39,622 nt of DNA from an uncultured Prevotella sp. Its GTDB lineage: Bacteria > Bacteroidota > Bacteroidia > Bacteroidales > Bacteroidaceae. This document shows positions 32,259 to 39,622 of this stretch, in pieces. Both the position numbers and the translations under genes were made by a program. The notes beneath the pieces were generated by a model that saw nothing but the letters and a program-made list of their open reading frames with translations, had not been told where the DNA came from and made no database searches. Location: positions 1-39,622 of the forward strand of contig USPK01000005.1 of assembly GCA_900556465.1 (NCBI GenBank), written 5' to 3'. How positions within the stretch are numbered: the stretch's first letter is position 1; each line of letters starts with the position of its first letter.

Positions 32259-35200
32259 ATGGCAAAAGAAAAGAAATTTATCACGTGCGATGGTAATCAG
32301 GCTGCCGCGCACATTGCTTACATGTTCTCGGAGGTCGCTGCCATCTACCCGATCACCCCGTCTTCGCCGATGGCGGAACACGTGGACGAGTGGGCCGCCC
32401 AGGGCCGGAAGAACCTCTTCGGCGACACGGTGACGGTCCAGGAGATGCAGTCCGAAGGCGGTGCTGCCGGCGCCGTTCACGGCTCGTTGCAGGCCGGCGC
32501 GCTGACGACGACGTTCACCGCCTCCCAGGGCCTGCTGCTCATGATCCCGAACATGTACAAAATTGCCGGCGAGCTGTTGCCCTGCGTCTTCCACGTGTCG
32601 GCACGCACCCTGGCCACCCATTCACTGTGTATCTTCGGTGACCACTCCGACGTGATGGCCTGCCGCCAGACCGGCTTCGCCATGCTCTGCGAAGGCAGCG
32701 TGCAGGAAGTGATGGACCTCTCCGCCGTAGCCCACCTGGCCACGATCGAAAGCCGTGTACCCTTCATCAACTTCTTCGACGGCTTCCGCACCAGCCACGA
32801 GTACCAGAAGATTGAGGAAATGGACATGGAAGACCTCCGCCCGCTCGTCGACATGAAGGCCCTGGAGGAATTCCGCGCCCGTGCCCTTTCGCCCGAACAC
32901 CCCGTAGCCCGCGGTATGGCCGAAAACCCGGAAACCTTCTTCGCTCACCGCGAGGTGTGCAACGCTTACTACGACGCCGTGCCCGGCATCGTGGAGAAAT
33001 ACATGGAAGCCGTCTCCCGCATCACGGGTCGCGAGTACAAGCTCTTCAGCTACTACGGCGCCGAAGACGCAGAGCGCGTCATCATCTGCATGGGTAGCGT
33101 GACGGAAGCAGCCCGCGAGGCCATCGACTACCTGAACGCCAAGGGCGAAAAGGTCGGCATGGTCAGCGTACACCTCTACCGCCCCTTCAGCGCCAAGCAC
33201 TTGCTCGCCGCCGTGCCCAAGACCTGCAAACGCATTGCCGTACTCGACCGCACGAAAGAGCCGGGCGCCGTCGGCGAACCGCTCTATCTCGATGTCAAGG
33301 AGGCCTATTATAATGAGGAGAACCACCCGCTCATCGTGGGCGGCCGTTACGGACTCGGCTCCTGCGATACGACCCCGACGATGATCATCTCCGTTTACGA
33401 CAACCTGGCCCTGCCCCAGCCGAAGGACCACTTCACCCTCGGCATCGTGGACGACGTGACGTTCACCTCCCTCCCCCTGGAGAAGGAAATGGCCCTGGGC
33501 GGCGAAGGCATCTTCGAGGCCAAGTTCTACGGACTCGGTGCCGACGGAACCGTGGGCGCTAACAAGAACTCCATTAAGATTATCGGTGACAACACGGACA
33601 AGTATTGCCAGGCCTACTTCAGCTACGACTCGAAGAAGTCCGGCGGCTTCACGTGCTCGCACCTCCGTTTCGGCAACCACCCCATCCGTTCCACGTACCA
33701 GATCAAGACGCCTAACTTCGTGGCTTGCCATGTCCAGGCCTATCTGCATATGTACGATGTGTTGCGCGGCTTGCGCGACAACGGCACCTTCTTGCTCAAC
33801 ACCATCTGGGAAGGGGACGAGCTGGTGGCCAACTTGCCCAACAACGCGAAGCGCTATTTCGCTGAACACAACATCACTGTCTACTACATCAACGCTACGA
33901 AGATTGCCCAGGAAATCGGGCTCGGCAACCGCACGAATACTATCCTGCAGTCCGCCTTCTTCCGCATTACGCAGGTCATCCCTGTTGAGCTCGCCGTCGA
34001 GCAGATGAAGAAGTTCATCGTTAAGTCCTATGGCAAGAAGGGCCAGGACGTTGTCGACAAGAACTATCAGGCCGTTGACCGCGGTGGCGAGTACAAGCAG
34101 CTGCCCGTAGACCCGGCCTGGGCCAACCTGCCCGAGGACAAAGCCGTCGTACGCGACGAACCGGCCTACATTAGCGAACTCGTCCGCCCGATTAACGCCC
34201 AGAACGGCGACCTGCTCCCCGTCAGCGCCTACAAGGTTTCCGTCGACGGTACCTGGAAGCAAGGCACGGCCGCCTATGAGAAGCGTGGCGTGGCCGCCTT
34301 TGTTCCTGTCTGGGAGGAAGCCAACTGTATCCAGTGCAACAAGTGCGCCTTCGTCTGCCCGCACGCTGCCATCCGTCCGTTCGTATTGAACGACGAAGAA
34401 GTGAAGAACTTCAAGGGCGCCACCCTCGAGATGAAGGCACCGGCCGCCATGAAGGGCATGCACTTCCGCCAGCAGGTCGACGTGCTCGACTGCCTCGGCT
34501 GCGGCAACTGTGCCGACGTTTGCCCGGGCCTGCGCGGCAACAAGGCACTCAAGATGGTGCCCCTCGAAGGCCAGCTCGCCGAGCAGGAGAACTGGGACTA
34601 CTGCGTGAAGAACGTAACGAGCAAGCAAGACCTCGTAGACATCAAGCTCAATCCGAAGAACTCCCAGTTTGCTACGCCTCTCTTCGAGTTCTCGGGCGCT
34701 TGCTCCGGTTGCGGCGAGACGCCTTACGTGAAACTCGTCAGCCAGCTCTTTGGCGACCGTCAGATGATTGCGAACGCCACGGGCTGTTCGTCCATCTACT
34801 CCGGCTCCATTCCTTCCACGCCCTATACGACCAACGCCAAAGGGCAGGGTCCCGCATGGGCCAACTCCCTGTTCGAGGACTTCTGCGAATTTGGTCTGGG
34901 CATGGTACTGGCCAACAAGAAAATGCGTGCCCGCATCCAGGCGCTGCTCGAACAGAGCATGGCCGACGAGCACGTACCCGCCGACTTCAAGGAAGCTGCC
35001 CAGCAGTGGATTGACGGCAAGGACGACGCCGACGCCAGCCGCGCCGCAGCCGGCCGCCTCGAACCGCTCATCGCAGCCGGTGCCGAGAAGGGCTGCCCCG
35101 TATGCAAGGAGCTCACGGGCCTGAGCCACTATCTCACGAAGCGCAGCCAGTGGATTATCGGCGGCGACGGCGCTTCCTACGACATAGGCTACGGCGGTCT

Positions 35201-35810
35201 GGACCACGTCCTGGCCAGCGGCGAAGACGTGAACATCCTCGTACTCGATACCGAAGTTTACTCCAACACCGGCGGACAGGCTTCCAAGGCTACCCCGATA
35301 GGCGCCATCGCACAGTTCGCCGCTTCCGGCAAGCGCATCACGAAGAAGGACCTTGGCCTCATGCAGACGACCTATGGCTACATCTATGTTGCCCAAGTTG
35401 CCATGGGCGCCGACCAGGCACAGTGCCTCAAGGCCATCCGTGAGGCTGAAGCCTACCACGGACCTTCTCTGGTCATCGCCTACGCTCCGTGTATCAACCA
35501 CGGTCTGAAGATCAAGGGCGGTATGGGCCGCAGCCAGGAAGAGGAGCGCCGTGCCGTCGAGTGCGGTTACTGGCAGCTTTGGCGCTTCAACCCGGCACTC
35601 GAGGCCGAGGGTAAGAACCCCTTCACCCTTGACTCCAAGGAGCCCGACTGGAGCAAGTTCCAGGACTACTTGAACGGTGAAGTCCGCTTCCTTTCCCTGA
35701 AGAAGGCCGTGCCCGACCAGGCACAGGAGCTCTTCGACAAGACCGAGGAGGCCGCCAAGCGCCGCTACGCTTCCTACGTCCGCAAGTCGAAGGAAGACTG
35801 GAGTCTCTAA
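32259..35810 (+). CDS. nifJ: pyruvate:ferredoxin (flavodoxin) oxidoreductase
   Basis: This 1183-residue single-chain enzyme oxidises pyruvate to acetyl-CoA and CO2 and reduces ferredoxin or flavodoxin in the cytoplasm. Domains in order are: the pyruvate-binding domain I (YPITPSSPMAEHVDEWA, about 30-46), domain II, the gamma-type domain (GLGADGTVGANKNS, about 425-438), a two-[4Fe-4S] ferredoxin domain with CIQCNKCAFVCP from Cys690 and CLGCGNCADVCP from Cys745, and the thiamine-diphosphate domain (GACSGCGETPY; GGDGASYDIGYGGLDH). The length is right for the homodimeric form. Strong codon bias and a good promoter fit high expression. It marks the organism as an anaerobe. Confidence 0.97.
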   Translation: MAKEKKFITCDGNQAAAHIAYMFSEVAAIYPITPSSPMAEHVDEWAAQGRKNLFGDTVTVQEMQSEGGAAGAVHGSLQAGALTTTFTASQGLLLMIPNMYKIAGELLPCVFHVSARTLATHSLCIFGDHSDVMACRQTGFAMLCEGSVQEVMDLSAVAHLATIESRVPFINFFDGFRTSHEYQKIEEMDMEDLRPLVDMKALEEFRARALSPEHPVARGMAENPETFFAHREVCNAYYDAVPGIVEKYMEAVSRITGREYKLFSYYGAEDAERVIICMGSVTEAAREAIDYLNAKGEKVGMVSVHLYRPFSAKHLLAAVPKTCKRIAVLDRTKEPGAVGEPLYLDVKEAYYNEENHPLIVGGRYGLGSCDTTPTMIISVYDNLALPQPKDHFTLGIVDDVTFTSLPLEKEMALGGEGIFEAKFYGLGADGTVGANKNSIKIIGDNTDKYCQAYFSYDSKKSGGFTCSHLRFGNHPIRSTYQIKTPNFVACHVQAYLHMYDVLRGLRDNGTFLLNTIWEGDELVANLPNNAKRYFAEHNITVYYINATKIAQEIGLGNRTNTILQSAFFRITQVIPVELAVEQMKKFIVKSYGKKGQDVVDKNYQAVDRGGEYKQLPVDPAWANLPEDKAVVRDEPAYISELVRPINAQNGDLLPVSAYKVSVDGTWKQGTAAYEKRGVAAFVPVWEEANCIQCNKCAFVCPHAAIRPFVLNDEEVKNFKGATLEMKAPAAMKGMHFRQQVDVLDCLGCGNCADVCPGLRGNKALKMVPLEGQLAEQENWDYCVKNVTSKQDLVDIKLNPKNSQFATPLFEFSGACSGCGETPYVKLVSQLFGDRQMIANATGCSSIYSGSIPSTPYTTNAKGQGPAWANSLFEDFCEFGLGMVLANKKMRARIQALLEQSMADEHVPADFKEAAQQWIDGKDDADASRAAAGRLEPLIAAGAEKGCPVCKELTGLSHYLTKRSQWIIGGDGASYDIGYGGLDHVLASGEDVNILVLDTEVYSNTGGQASKATPIGAIAQFAASGKRITKKDLGLMQTTYGYIYVAQVAMGADQAQCLKAIREAEAYHGPSLVIAYAPCINHGLKIKGGMGRSQEEERRAVECGYWQLWRFNPALEAEGKNPFTLDSKEPDWSKFQDYLNGEVRFLSLKKAVPDQAQELFDKTEEAAKRRYASYVRKSKEDWSL

Positions 35811-35853
35811 ATGCGTAAGCGCAGCGCTGTCTGCGCGACGTTTCAGCCATATC

Positions 35854-35895
35854 ATCCCCGGCCGGACCGCCCGAAGGTCCCGGCCGGGGATTTTT
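35854..35895 (+). terminator. intrinsic terminator after nifJ
   Basis: ATCCCCGGCCGG (35854-35865) pairs perfectly with CCGGCCGGGGAT (35880-35891), followed by TTTTT. The rest of the 308-base gap (35896-36060) is GC-rich with nothing else recognisable. Confidence 0.92.
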
Positions 35896-36064
35896 GCATG
35901 CCGCCCCGCGCGTCGGCGCTCTCCGTCCACCCCGTTCCCGCCCCGGCCGCGCGGGCTGGCCGTCGGGCCGCTCCCCTGCGCCCGTAGCGGGGCAGCCCGG
36001 CGGCCCGGTCCGCGGGGCGGGAGAAAAGACGGGCGAAGAAGGGCGGCCGTTGGAGAAAAATCCT

Positions 36065-36072
36065 TAACTTTA
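36065..36072 (+). promoter_or_regulatory. weak -7 box for the hydrolase and beta-lactamase genes
   Basis: TAACTTTA differs from TAnnTTTG only in the last base. It lies 46 bases ahead of the ATG at 36119 in a short AT-rich patch and is the only candidate for this two-gene unit. Confidence 0.4.
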
Positions 36073-36118
36073 CCCCCGGCGGCCTCCCCTTGCGCCGAAC
36101 CCTCAACCCTTACAGCCT

Positions 36119-37069
36119 ATGAAACGAAGAAGCCTTTTGCGCGTGACGCTGCTACTCCTGTTCCTGCTCCTGATTATTGTGGGCGGCGCGTCGTGGTACA
36201 TGCTCGACTATGCCCTGCGGCCCACCGACCGGGGCCGCAGGGTGGAAGAAGCCTGGAGCGAGAGCGATGCCACCTTTCCCGGCCTCCTGGCCTGGCGCGA
36301 CAGTCTGCAACGCATCGGCGCCTTGCGCGACACGACGCTCCACTCGCCCGACGGCGTCTCCCTTCATGCCTACTACGTCCGCGCCCCGCGCCCCACGCGC
36401 CGCACCGCCGTCCTGGTCCACGGCTATACGGACAACGCCGTGCGCATGATGCCCCTGGGCCGCATGTACGAGCGCGACCTGGGCTACAACATTCTCCTGC
36501 CCGACTTGCGCTATGCCGGTGCGAGCGGCGGTACGCACATCCAGATGGGCTGGCTGGACCGGCTCGACGTGCGCCGCTGGCTCGACGTCGTGCCTGCCCT
36601 CTTCGGCGACAGCGCCACCGTCGTGGTCCACGGCGTCTCTATGGGCGCCGCCACCACCATGATGCTCTCCGGCGAGCCCGGTTTGCCCCCGCGCGTCCGG
36701 GCCTTTGTCGAGGACTGCGGCTATACGTCCGTCTGGGACCAGTTCCGTAAGGAGCTGGGCGAGCAGTTCGGCCTGCCGCCCTTCCCCTTGCTCTACACCG
36801 CCTCGTGGCTTTGCCGCCTGCGCTTCGGCTGGGACTTCCACGAAGCCTCCGCCGAGGCGGGCGTGCGCCGCTGCACCCGCCCCATGCTCTTCATACACGG
36901 CGCGGCCGACGACTACGTGCCTACGGAAATGGTCTACGTCCTCTATGCCGCCAAGCCCGATCCGAAGGCCCTGTGGGTAGCTCCGGGAGCGGCCCACGCC
37001 ATGTCCTACCACGACCATCCGGCCGAATACACGCATCGCGTATCTGCCTTCCTCCAACCTTATATGTAG
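36119..37069 (+). CDS. membrane-anchored alpha/beta hydrolase
   Basis: This 316-residue protein begins with a basic N-terminus and one hydrophobic helix (8-29) that is either an anchor or an uncleaved signal. An alpha/beta hydrolase domain follows (about 75-316). The catalytic triad is probably Ser174 in VHGVSMGAA, Asp264 or Asp265 in HGAADDYVP and His293 in PGAAHAMSYHDHP; the oxyanion loop is LVHGYTDNA. The family holds serine esterases and peptidases of the FrsA/BAAT-like type, and the substrate is unknown. The beta-lactamase gene begins 8 bases after its stop codon, so they are translated from one message. The active site probably faces the periplasm. Confidence 0.85.
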   Translation: MKRRSLLRVTLLLLFLLLIIVGGASWYMLDYALRPTDRGRRVEEAWSESDATFPGLLAWRDSLQRIGALRDTTLHSPDGVSLHAYYVRAPRPTRRTAVLVHGYTDNAVRMMPLGRMYERDLGYNILLPDLRYAGASGGTHIQMGWLDRLDVRRWLDVVPALFGDSATVVVHGVSMGAATTMMLSGEPGLPPRVRAFVEDCGYTSVWDQFRKELGEQFGLPPFPLLYTASWLCRLRFGWDFHEASAEAGVRRCTRPMLFIHGAADDYVPTEMVYVLYAAKPDPKALWVAPGAAHAMSYHDHPAEYTHRVSAFLQPYM

Positions 37070-37077
37070 TCCCGCCG

Positions 37078-38034
37078 ATGTTCCTTTCCGCCCCGCGCCG
37101 CCCGCGGCGCTCCGCTCCGTTCGTGCTGCTGCCGGTCGGCGTCCTGTTGCTGCTGTCGGTGGCCACTTGCCGCCCGGCGGCGCCGTCCGTCGACCGGGCG
37201 GCCGCGCTTCGCGCCTATCTGCAGGCCCAACCGGCCGAAGTCGGCGTCTCCGTCCTCAGCGACAGCGGCACCGTCTTCGCCTGCAACGACACGGTCCGCC
37301 TGCCCCTGCTCAGTGTGTTCAAGTTTCCCCTGGCCATGGCCGTGCTCGACCGCATGGGCCGCCAGGGCACGGGCCTTGACACCCTGTTCCAGCTCACGCC
37401 GGACGATCTGCGGGAGCATACGTACAGCCCCCTTCGCGACCGCCACCCGACGCGCCGGGCCGCGGTGCGCATGGACAGCCTCCTGATTTACAGCGTCGCG
37501 CTGAGCGACAACAACGCCTGCGACGTATTGCTCCGCTACGTGGGCGGTCCCCGGGCCGTGGAGCGCTACGTGCGGCGCCTCGGCATCCGGGACTTCTCCC
37601 TCTCGGCCACGGAGGACGACATGCACCGCGACTCCCGCCGCGTGTACGACAACGTGGCCTCGGCCGCCGCCGTCAGCCGCCTGTTCCGGCTGCTGTTGCG
37701 GGACGAGGCGCCCGTAGGGCCCTACGGCCCCTTCCTGTGCCGCGTGCTCGAACAGACTTCGACCGGGGCCGACAAGCTGCGGGCCGGTCTGCCCGCCGAC
37801 GTGCGCCTGGGCCACAAGACCGGTTCGTCCGACCGCCGGCCCGACGGTGTGAAGGTGGCCGACAACGATGCGGGCTACGTCGTCCTGCCCGACGGCCGCC
37901 GCTACTACATCACGGTCTTCGTGGCCCACTCGCCGGCGACCGACGCCGGGAATGCCGCCCTCATTGCCCACGTGGCGCGCGAGGTCCACGCCCTGCTGAC
38001 GGCGTCGCCCCCGGCGTCTGGCGCCGGCCGGTAG
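37078..38034 (+). CDS. class A (A2-like) beta-lactamase
   Basis: This 318-residue serine beta-lactamase has motifs in order: SVFK (Ser79-Lys82), SDN (143-145), the omega-loop glutamate Glu179 in SATEDDMHRD, and HKTGS (246-250). SVFKFP and the TEDDMH loop resemble the CfxA/CepA branch (subclass A2) typical of Bacteroidales, which mainly hydrolyses cephalosporins; this specificity is inferred. The N-terminal signal ends LSVATC (Cys31), so it may be a lipoprotein, unlike most soluble class A enzymes. It is coupled to the hydrolase gene upstream and followed by a strong terminator. No mobile element is beside it and its base composition matches its neighbours, so it looks like a resident gene. 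Confidence 0.9.
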   Translation: MFLSAPRRPRRSAPFVLLPVGVLLLLSVATCRPAAPSVDRAAALRAYLQAQPAEVGVSVLSDSGTVFACNDTVRLPLLSVFKFPLAMAVLDRMGRQGTGLDTLFQLTPDDLREHTYSPLRDRHPTRRAAVRMDSLLIYSVALSDNNACDVLLRYVGGPRAVERYVRRLGIRDFSLSATEDDMHRDSRRVYDNVASAAAVSRLFRLLLRDEAPVGPYGPFLCRVLEQTSTGADKLRAGLPADVRLGHKTGSSDRRPDGVKVADNDAGYVVLPDGRRYYITVFVAHSPATDAGNAALIAHVAREVHALLTASPPASGAGR

Positions 38035-38056
38035 GCGCCGGCGGACCCATGCGAAA

Positions 38057-38106
38057 GCCGCCATGCGTCGTCCCTGTCGGAGAGAGCGGCGCATGGCGGC
38101 TTTTTT
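38057..38106 (+). terminator. intrinsic terminator between bla and hflX
   Basis: GCCGCCATGCG (38057-38067) pairs with CGCATGGCGGC (38090-38100), followed by six T. The genes on both sides converge here. The A-run on the left is only three bases, so it mainly serves the plus strand. Confidence 0.88.
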
Positions 38107-38137
38107 CGTTGCGGCCCGGGGCGGCGCGGCGGAGGGG

Positions 38138-39403
38138 TTATTCCACGTTGCCCTCGGCGTCGTACTGGTCGAAGAGGAAGTCGTTGTAGGGGTACTTCTG
38201 TACGTGGAGTTCGCGCACGCGCTTGTAGAGCAGCTGCTTCAACTCGTCGATGTTCGTGCGCTCGCGGGCCGAGATGAAGATGCAGTCTTCGCCGCAGCGC
38301 GCCATCCAGGTGTTCATGAGCTGTTCGAGGGACACGTTCTCCTTCGTGGCGGGCGTCAGGTCGTCGGCCGCTTTCTCCGTCCAGCGGTAGGCATCCATCT
38401 TGTTGAAGACGAGCAGTTGCGGCTTCTCGGCGCAGCCCAACTCCATGAGCGTCTGGTTCACCACGTCGACCTGCTCGGTGAAGTCCGGGTGCGACACGTC
38501 GACGACGTGCACCAGCAGGTCGGCTTCGCGCACCTCGTCGAGCGTGCTCTTGAACGACTCGACCAGGTCGGTGGGCAACTTGCGGATGAAGCCCACCGTG
38601 TCGGCCAGGAGGAACGGGAGGTTGGCGATGATGACCTTGCGCACCGTCGTGTCGAGCGTGGCAAAGAGTTTGTTCTCGGCAAACACGTCGCTCTTGGCCA
38701 GCAGGTTAATGAGTGTGGATTTTCCCACGTTGGTATAGCCCACGAGGGCTACGCGGATGAGGCGCCCGCGATTCTTGCGCTGCGTGCTCTTCTGCCGCTC
38801 GATGTCGGCAAGTCGTTGCTTGAGCAGCGCCATGCGGTTCAGGATGATGCGGCGGTCCATTTCGAGCTGCGTCTCGCCCGGTCCGCGCAGTCCGACCGAG
38901 CCTTTTCCGCCGCCCGAGCCCGAGCCGCCGCCCTGGCGTTCCAGGTGGCTCCAGAGGCGTTGCAGGCGCGGCAGCATGTAGCGGTATTGCGCCAGCTCGA
39001 CCTGCGTTTTGGCGTTCGCCGTCTGGGCACGCATGGCGAAGATGTCGAGGATGAGGCTCGTGCGGTCCAGGATTTTCACCTGGAGCTCCTTTTCGATGTT
39101 GCGCAGTTGCTTGGCCGAGAGCTCGTCGTCGAAGATGACCATCCCGACCTCGCGTTCGGCTTCTTCCTCCTCTACGATGTAGCGGCGTATCTCCTCGAGT
39201 TTGCCCTTGCCCACGTAGGTGACGCTGTTGGGGCCGTCGGCGCGTTGCGTGAAGCGCTTGACCGTGACGGCGCCGGCCGTTTCGGCCAGAAACTCCAGCT
39301 CGTCGAGGTATTCGTTCGTCTTTCGCTCGTCCTGCGTCTTGGTGATGAGGGCCACGAGGACGGCGGTTTCTGCTTTTGCTTCGGTTTGTATGAATTCTTT
39401 CAT
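38138..39403 (-). CDS. hflX: ribosome-splitting GTPase HflX
   Basis: HflX is a cytoplasmic GTPase that binds the 50S subunit and splits stalled 70S ribosomes under stress. At 421 residues it has the full plan: the HflX N-terminal domain (about 25-130, FDDELSAKQLRNIEKEL), a coiled-coil linker with a Gly/Ser-rich loop (158-168) before LRGPGETQLEMDRR, and the G domain with G1 GYTNVGKS (222-229), G3 DTVG (268-271) and G4 NKMD (334-337). The C-terminus is acidic. The best-matched promoter of the window lies upstream (39468-39499), and repeat cluster 4 begins 24 bases beyond it. Gene direction is opposite to the beta-lactamase unit. Confidence 0.96.
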   Translation of the reverse strand: MKEFIQTEAKAETAVLVALITKTQDERKTNEYLDELEFLAETAGAVTVKRFTQRADGPNSVTYVGKGKLEEIRRYIVEEEEAEREVGMVIFDDELSAKQLRNIEKELQVKILDRTSLILDIFAMRAQTANAKTQVELAQYRYMLPRLQRLWSHLERQGGGSGSGGGKGSVGLRGPGETQLEMDRRIILNRMALLKQRLADIERQKSTQRKNRGRLIRVALVGYTNVGKSTLINLLAKSDVFAENKLFATLDTTVRKVIIANLPFLLADTVGFIRKLPTDLVESFKSTLDEVREADLLVHVVDVSHPDFTEQVDVVNQTLMELGCAEKPQLLVFNKMDAYRWTEKAADDLTPATKENVSLEQLMNTWMARCGEDCIFISARERTNIDELKQLLYKRVRELHVQKYPYNDFLFDQYDAEGNVE

Positions 39404-39467
39404 AAGTGTCAGGTTGAAAGCGGTCTGTCGCCCCGCCTCGGGCCACGGGAGCGGCGGGGCGGGGGAG

Positions 39468-39499
39468 CAAAGTTAATCCTTTTTGGCGTATTGGCCAAA
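39468..39499 (-). promoter_or_regulatory. consensus Bacteroidota promoter for hflX
   Basis: On the minus strand TTTG (39496-39499), a 20-base spacer and TAACTTTG (39468-39475) match the TTTG-N19-21-TAnnTTTG consensus in full. The leader to the hflX ATG is about 60 bases. Confidence 0.8.
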
Positions 39500-39522
39500 C
39501 GCGGCGCTTCCGTGGCGCCGAC

Positions 39523-39622
39523 ACGGGGCTAAGGGGAATTTTTACGGGCCTTAGCCCCGTAAAAACTGGGCTAAGGCCCGTCGGCACGGGGCTAAGGCCC
39601 GTCGGCACGGGGCTAAGGCCCG
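39523..39622. repeat. 21-base-period palindromic repeat cluster 4 (cut by the window end)
   Basis: Units start at 39523, 39544, 39565, 39586 and 39607, each exactly 21 bases on. The second reads ACGGGCCTTAGCCCCGT; the third to fifth read A(C/T)GGGGCTAAGGCCCGT-like in the opposite orientation; the first is degenerate at its end. The second and third form a 14-base-pair hairpin with a 10-base loop (39544-39581). Spacers are TTTT, AAAA and CGGC. The cluster runs off the end of the window, so its length is unknown. Confidence 0.92.

Noticed and set aside
32622..35930. Open frame of 1102 codons antisense to nifJ
   Set aside because: Same cause as above: strong codon bias of nifJ. No start signal or domain.
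37078..38034. Beta-lactamase as a recently acquired mobile gene
   Set aside because: No insertion sequence, integrase or repeat at its ends, and base composition and codon use match the neighbouring genes.
7956..39622. CRISPR array
   Set aside because: Units are 17 bases with spacers of only 4 bases and few kinds, units flip orientation, and no cas genes are present.

Overview
The window looks like chromosomal DNA of a GC-rich, anaerobic, probably host-associated member of the Bacteroidota, most likely order Bacteroidales. The evidence is the -7 promoter box TAnnTTTG ahead of many genes, starts with AT-rich leaders and little Shine-Dalgarno signal, the gene order PorG-like / uppS / bamA / ompH / ompH, an Oar-like TonB-dependent receptor, a 1183-residue pyruvate:ferredoxin oxidoreductase, and many lipoproteins with a cysteine near residue 19-25. 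I cannot name the genus. No rRNA, tRNA, CRISPR array, insertion sequence or phage gene was seen.

Layout. From 85 to 21233 every gene is on the minus strand. Read in transcription order from the right, these are: an alpha-L-fucosidase and a nitrilase-type amidase; the envelope biogenesis cluster (DUF6242 lipoprotein, PorG-like protein, uppS, bamA, two Skp/OmpH chaperones); a DacB-type peptidase and a GH89 alpha-N-acetylglucosaminidase; a tight five-gene run (aroA, a small Cys-motif membrane protein, an ABC-3 metal permease, a large SprE/PorW-like TPR lipoprotein, a hotdog thioesterase); and three small lipoproteins. At 21.2-21.4 kb transcription diverges. From 21440 to 38034 everything is on the plus strand: a CNNM/CBS transporter, fhs, a nucleotide pyrophosphatase-like enzyme, the Oar-like receptor, a Kdo-kinase-like protein, a DUF4143-type ATPase, nifJ, and an alpha/beta hydrolase coupled to a class A beta-lactamase. 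hflX on the minus strand closes the window, facing the beta-lactamase across a terminator.

How the genes work together. The 11.7-18.7 kb block supplies outer-membrane assembly (BamA), its periplasmic chaperones (OmpH) and the lipid carrier for wall and surface glycans (UppS). nifJ and fhs belong to anaerobic pyruvate and one-carbon metabolism. The GH29 and GH89 enzymes fit trimming of fucosylated and alpha-GlcNAc host glycans, but no SusC/SusD pair is nearby.

Most interesting structure. Four intergenic clusters, at about 8.0, 18.9, 29.35 and 39.55 kb, are built from a 17-base near-palindrome (ACGGGGCTAAGGCCCGT or its complement) repeated at exactly 21-base steps. Units occur in either orientation without losing phase. 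Two clusters share the same three-unit order in opposite orientations, and two share a 21-base flanking block. This is a dispersed, strongly hairpin-forming repeat family that no coding feature here explains.
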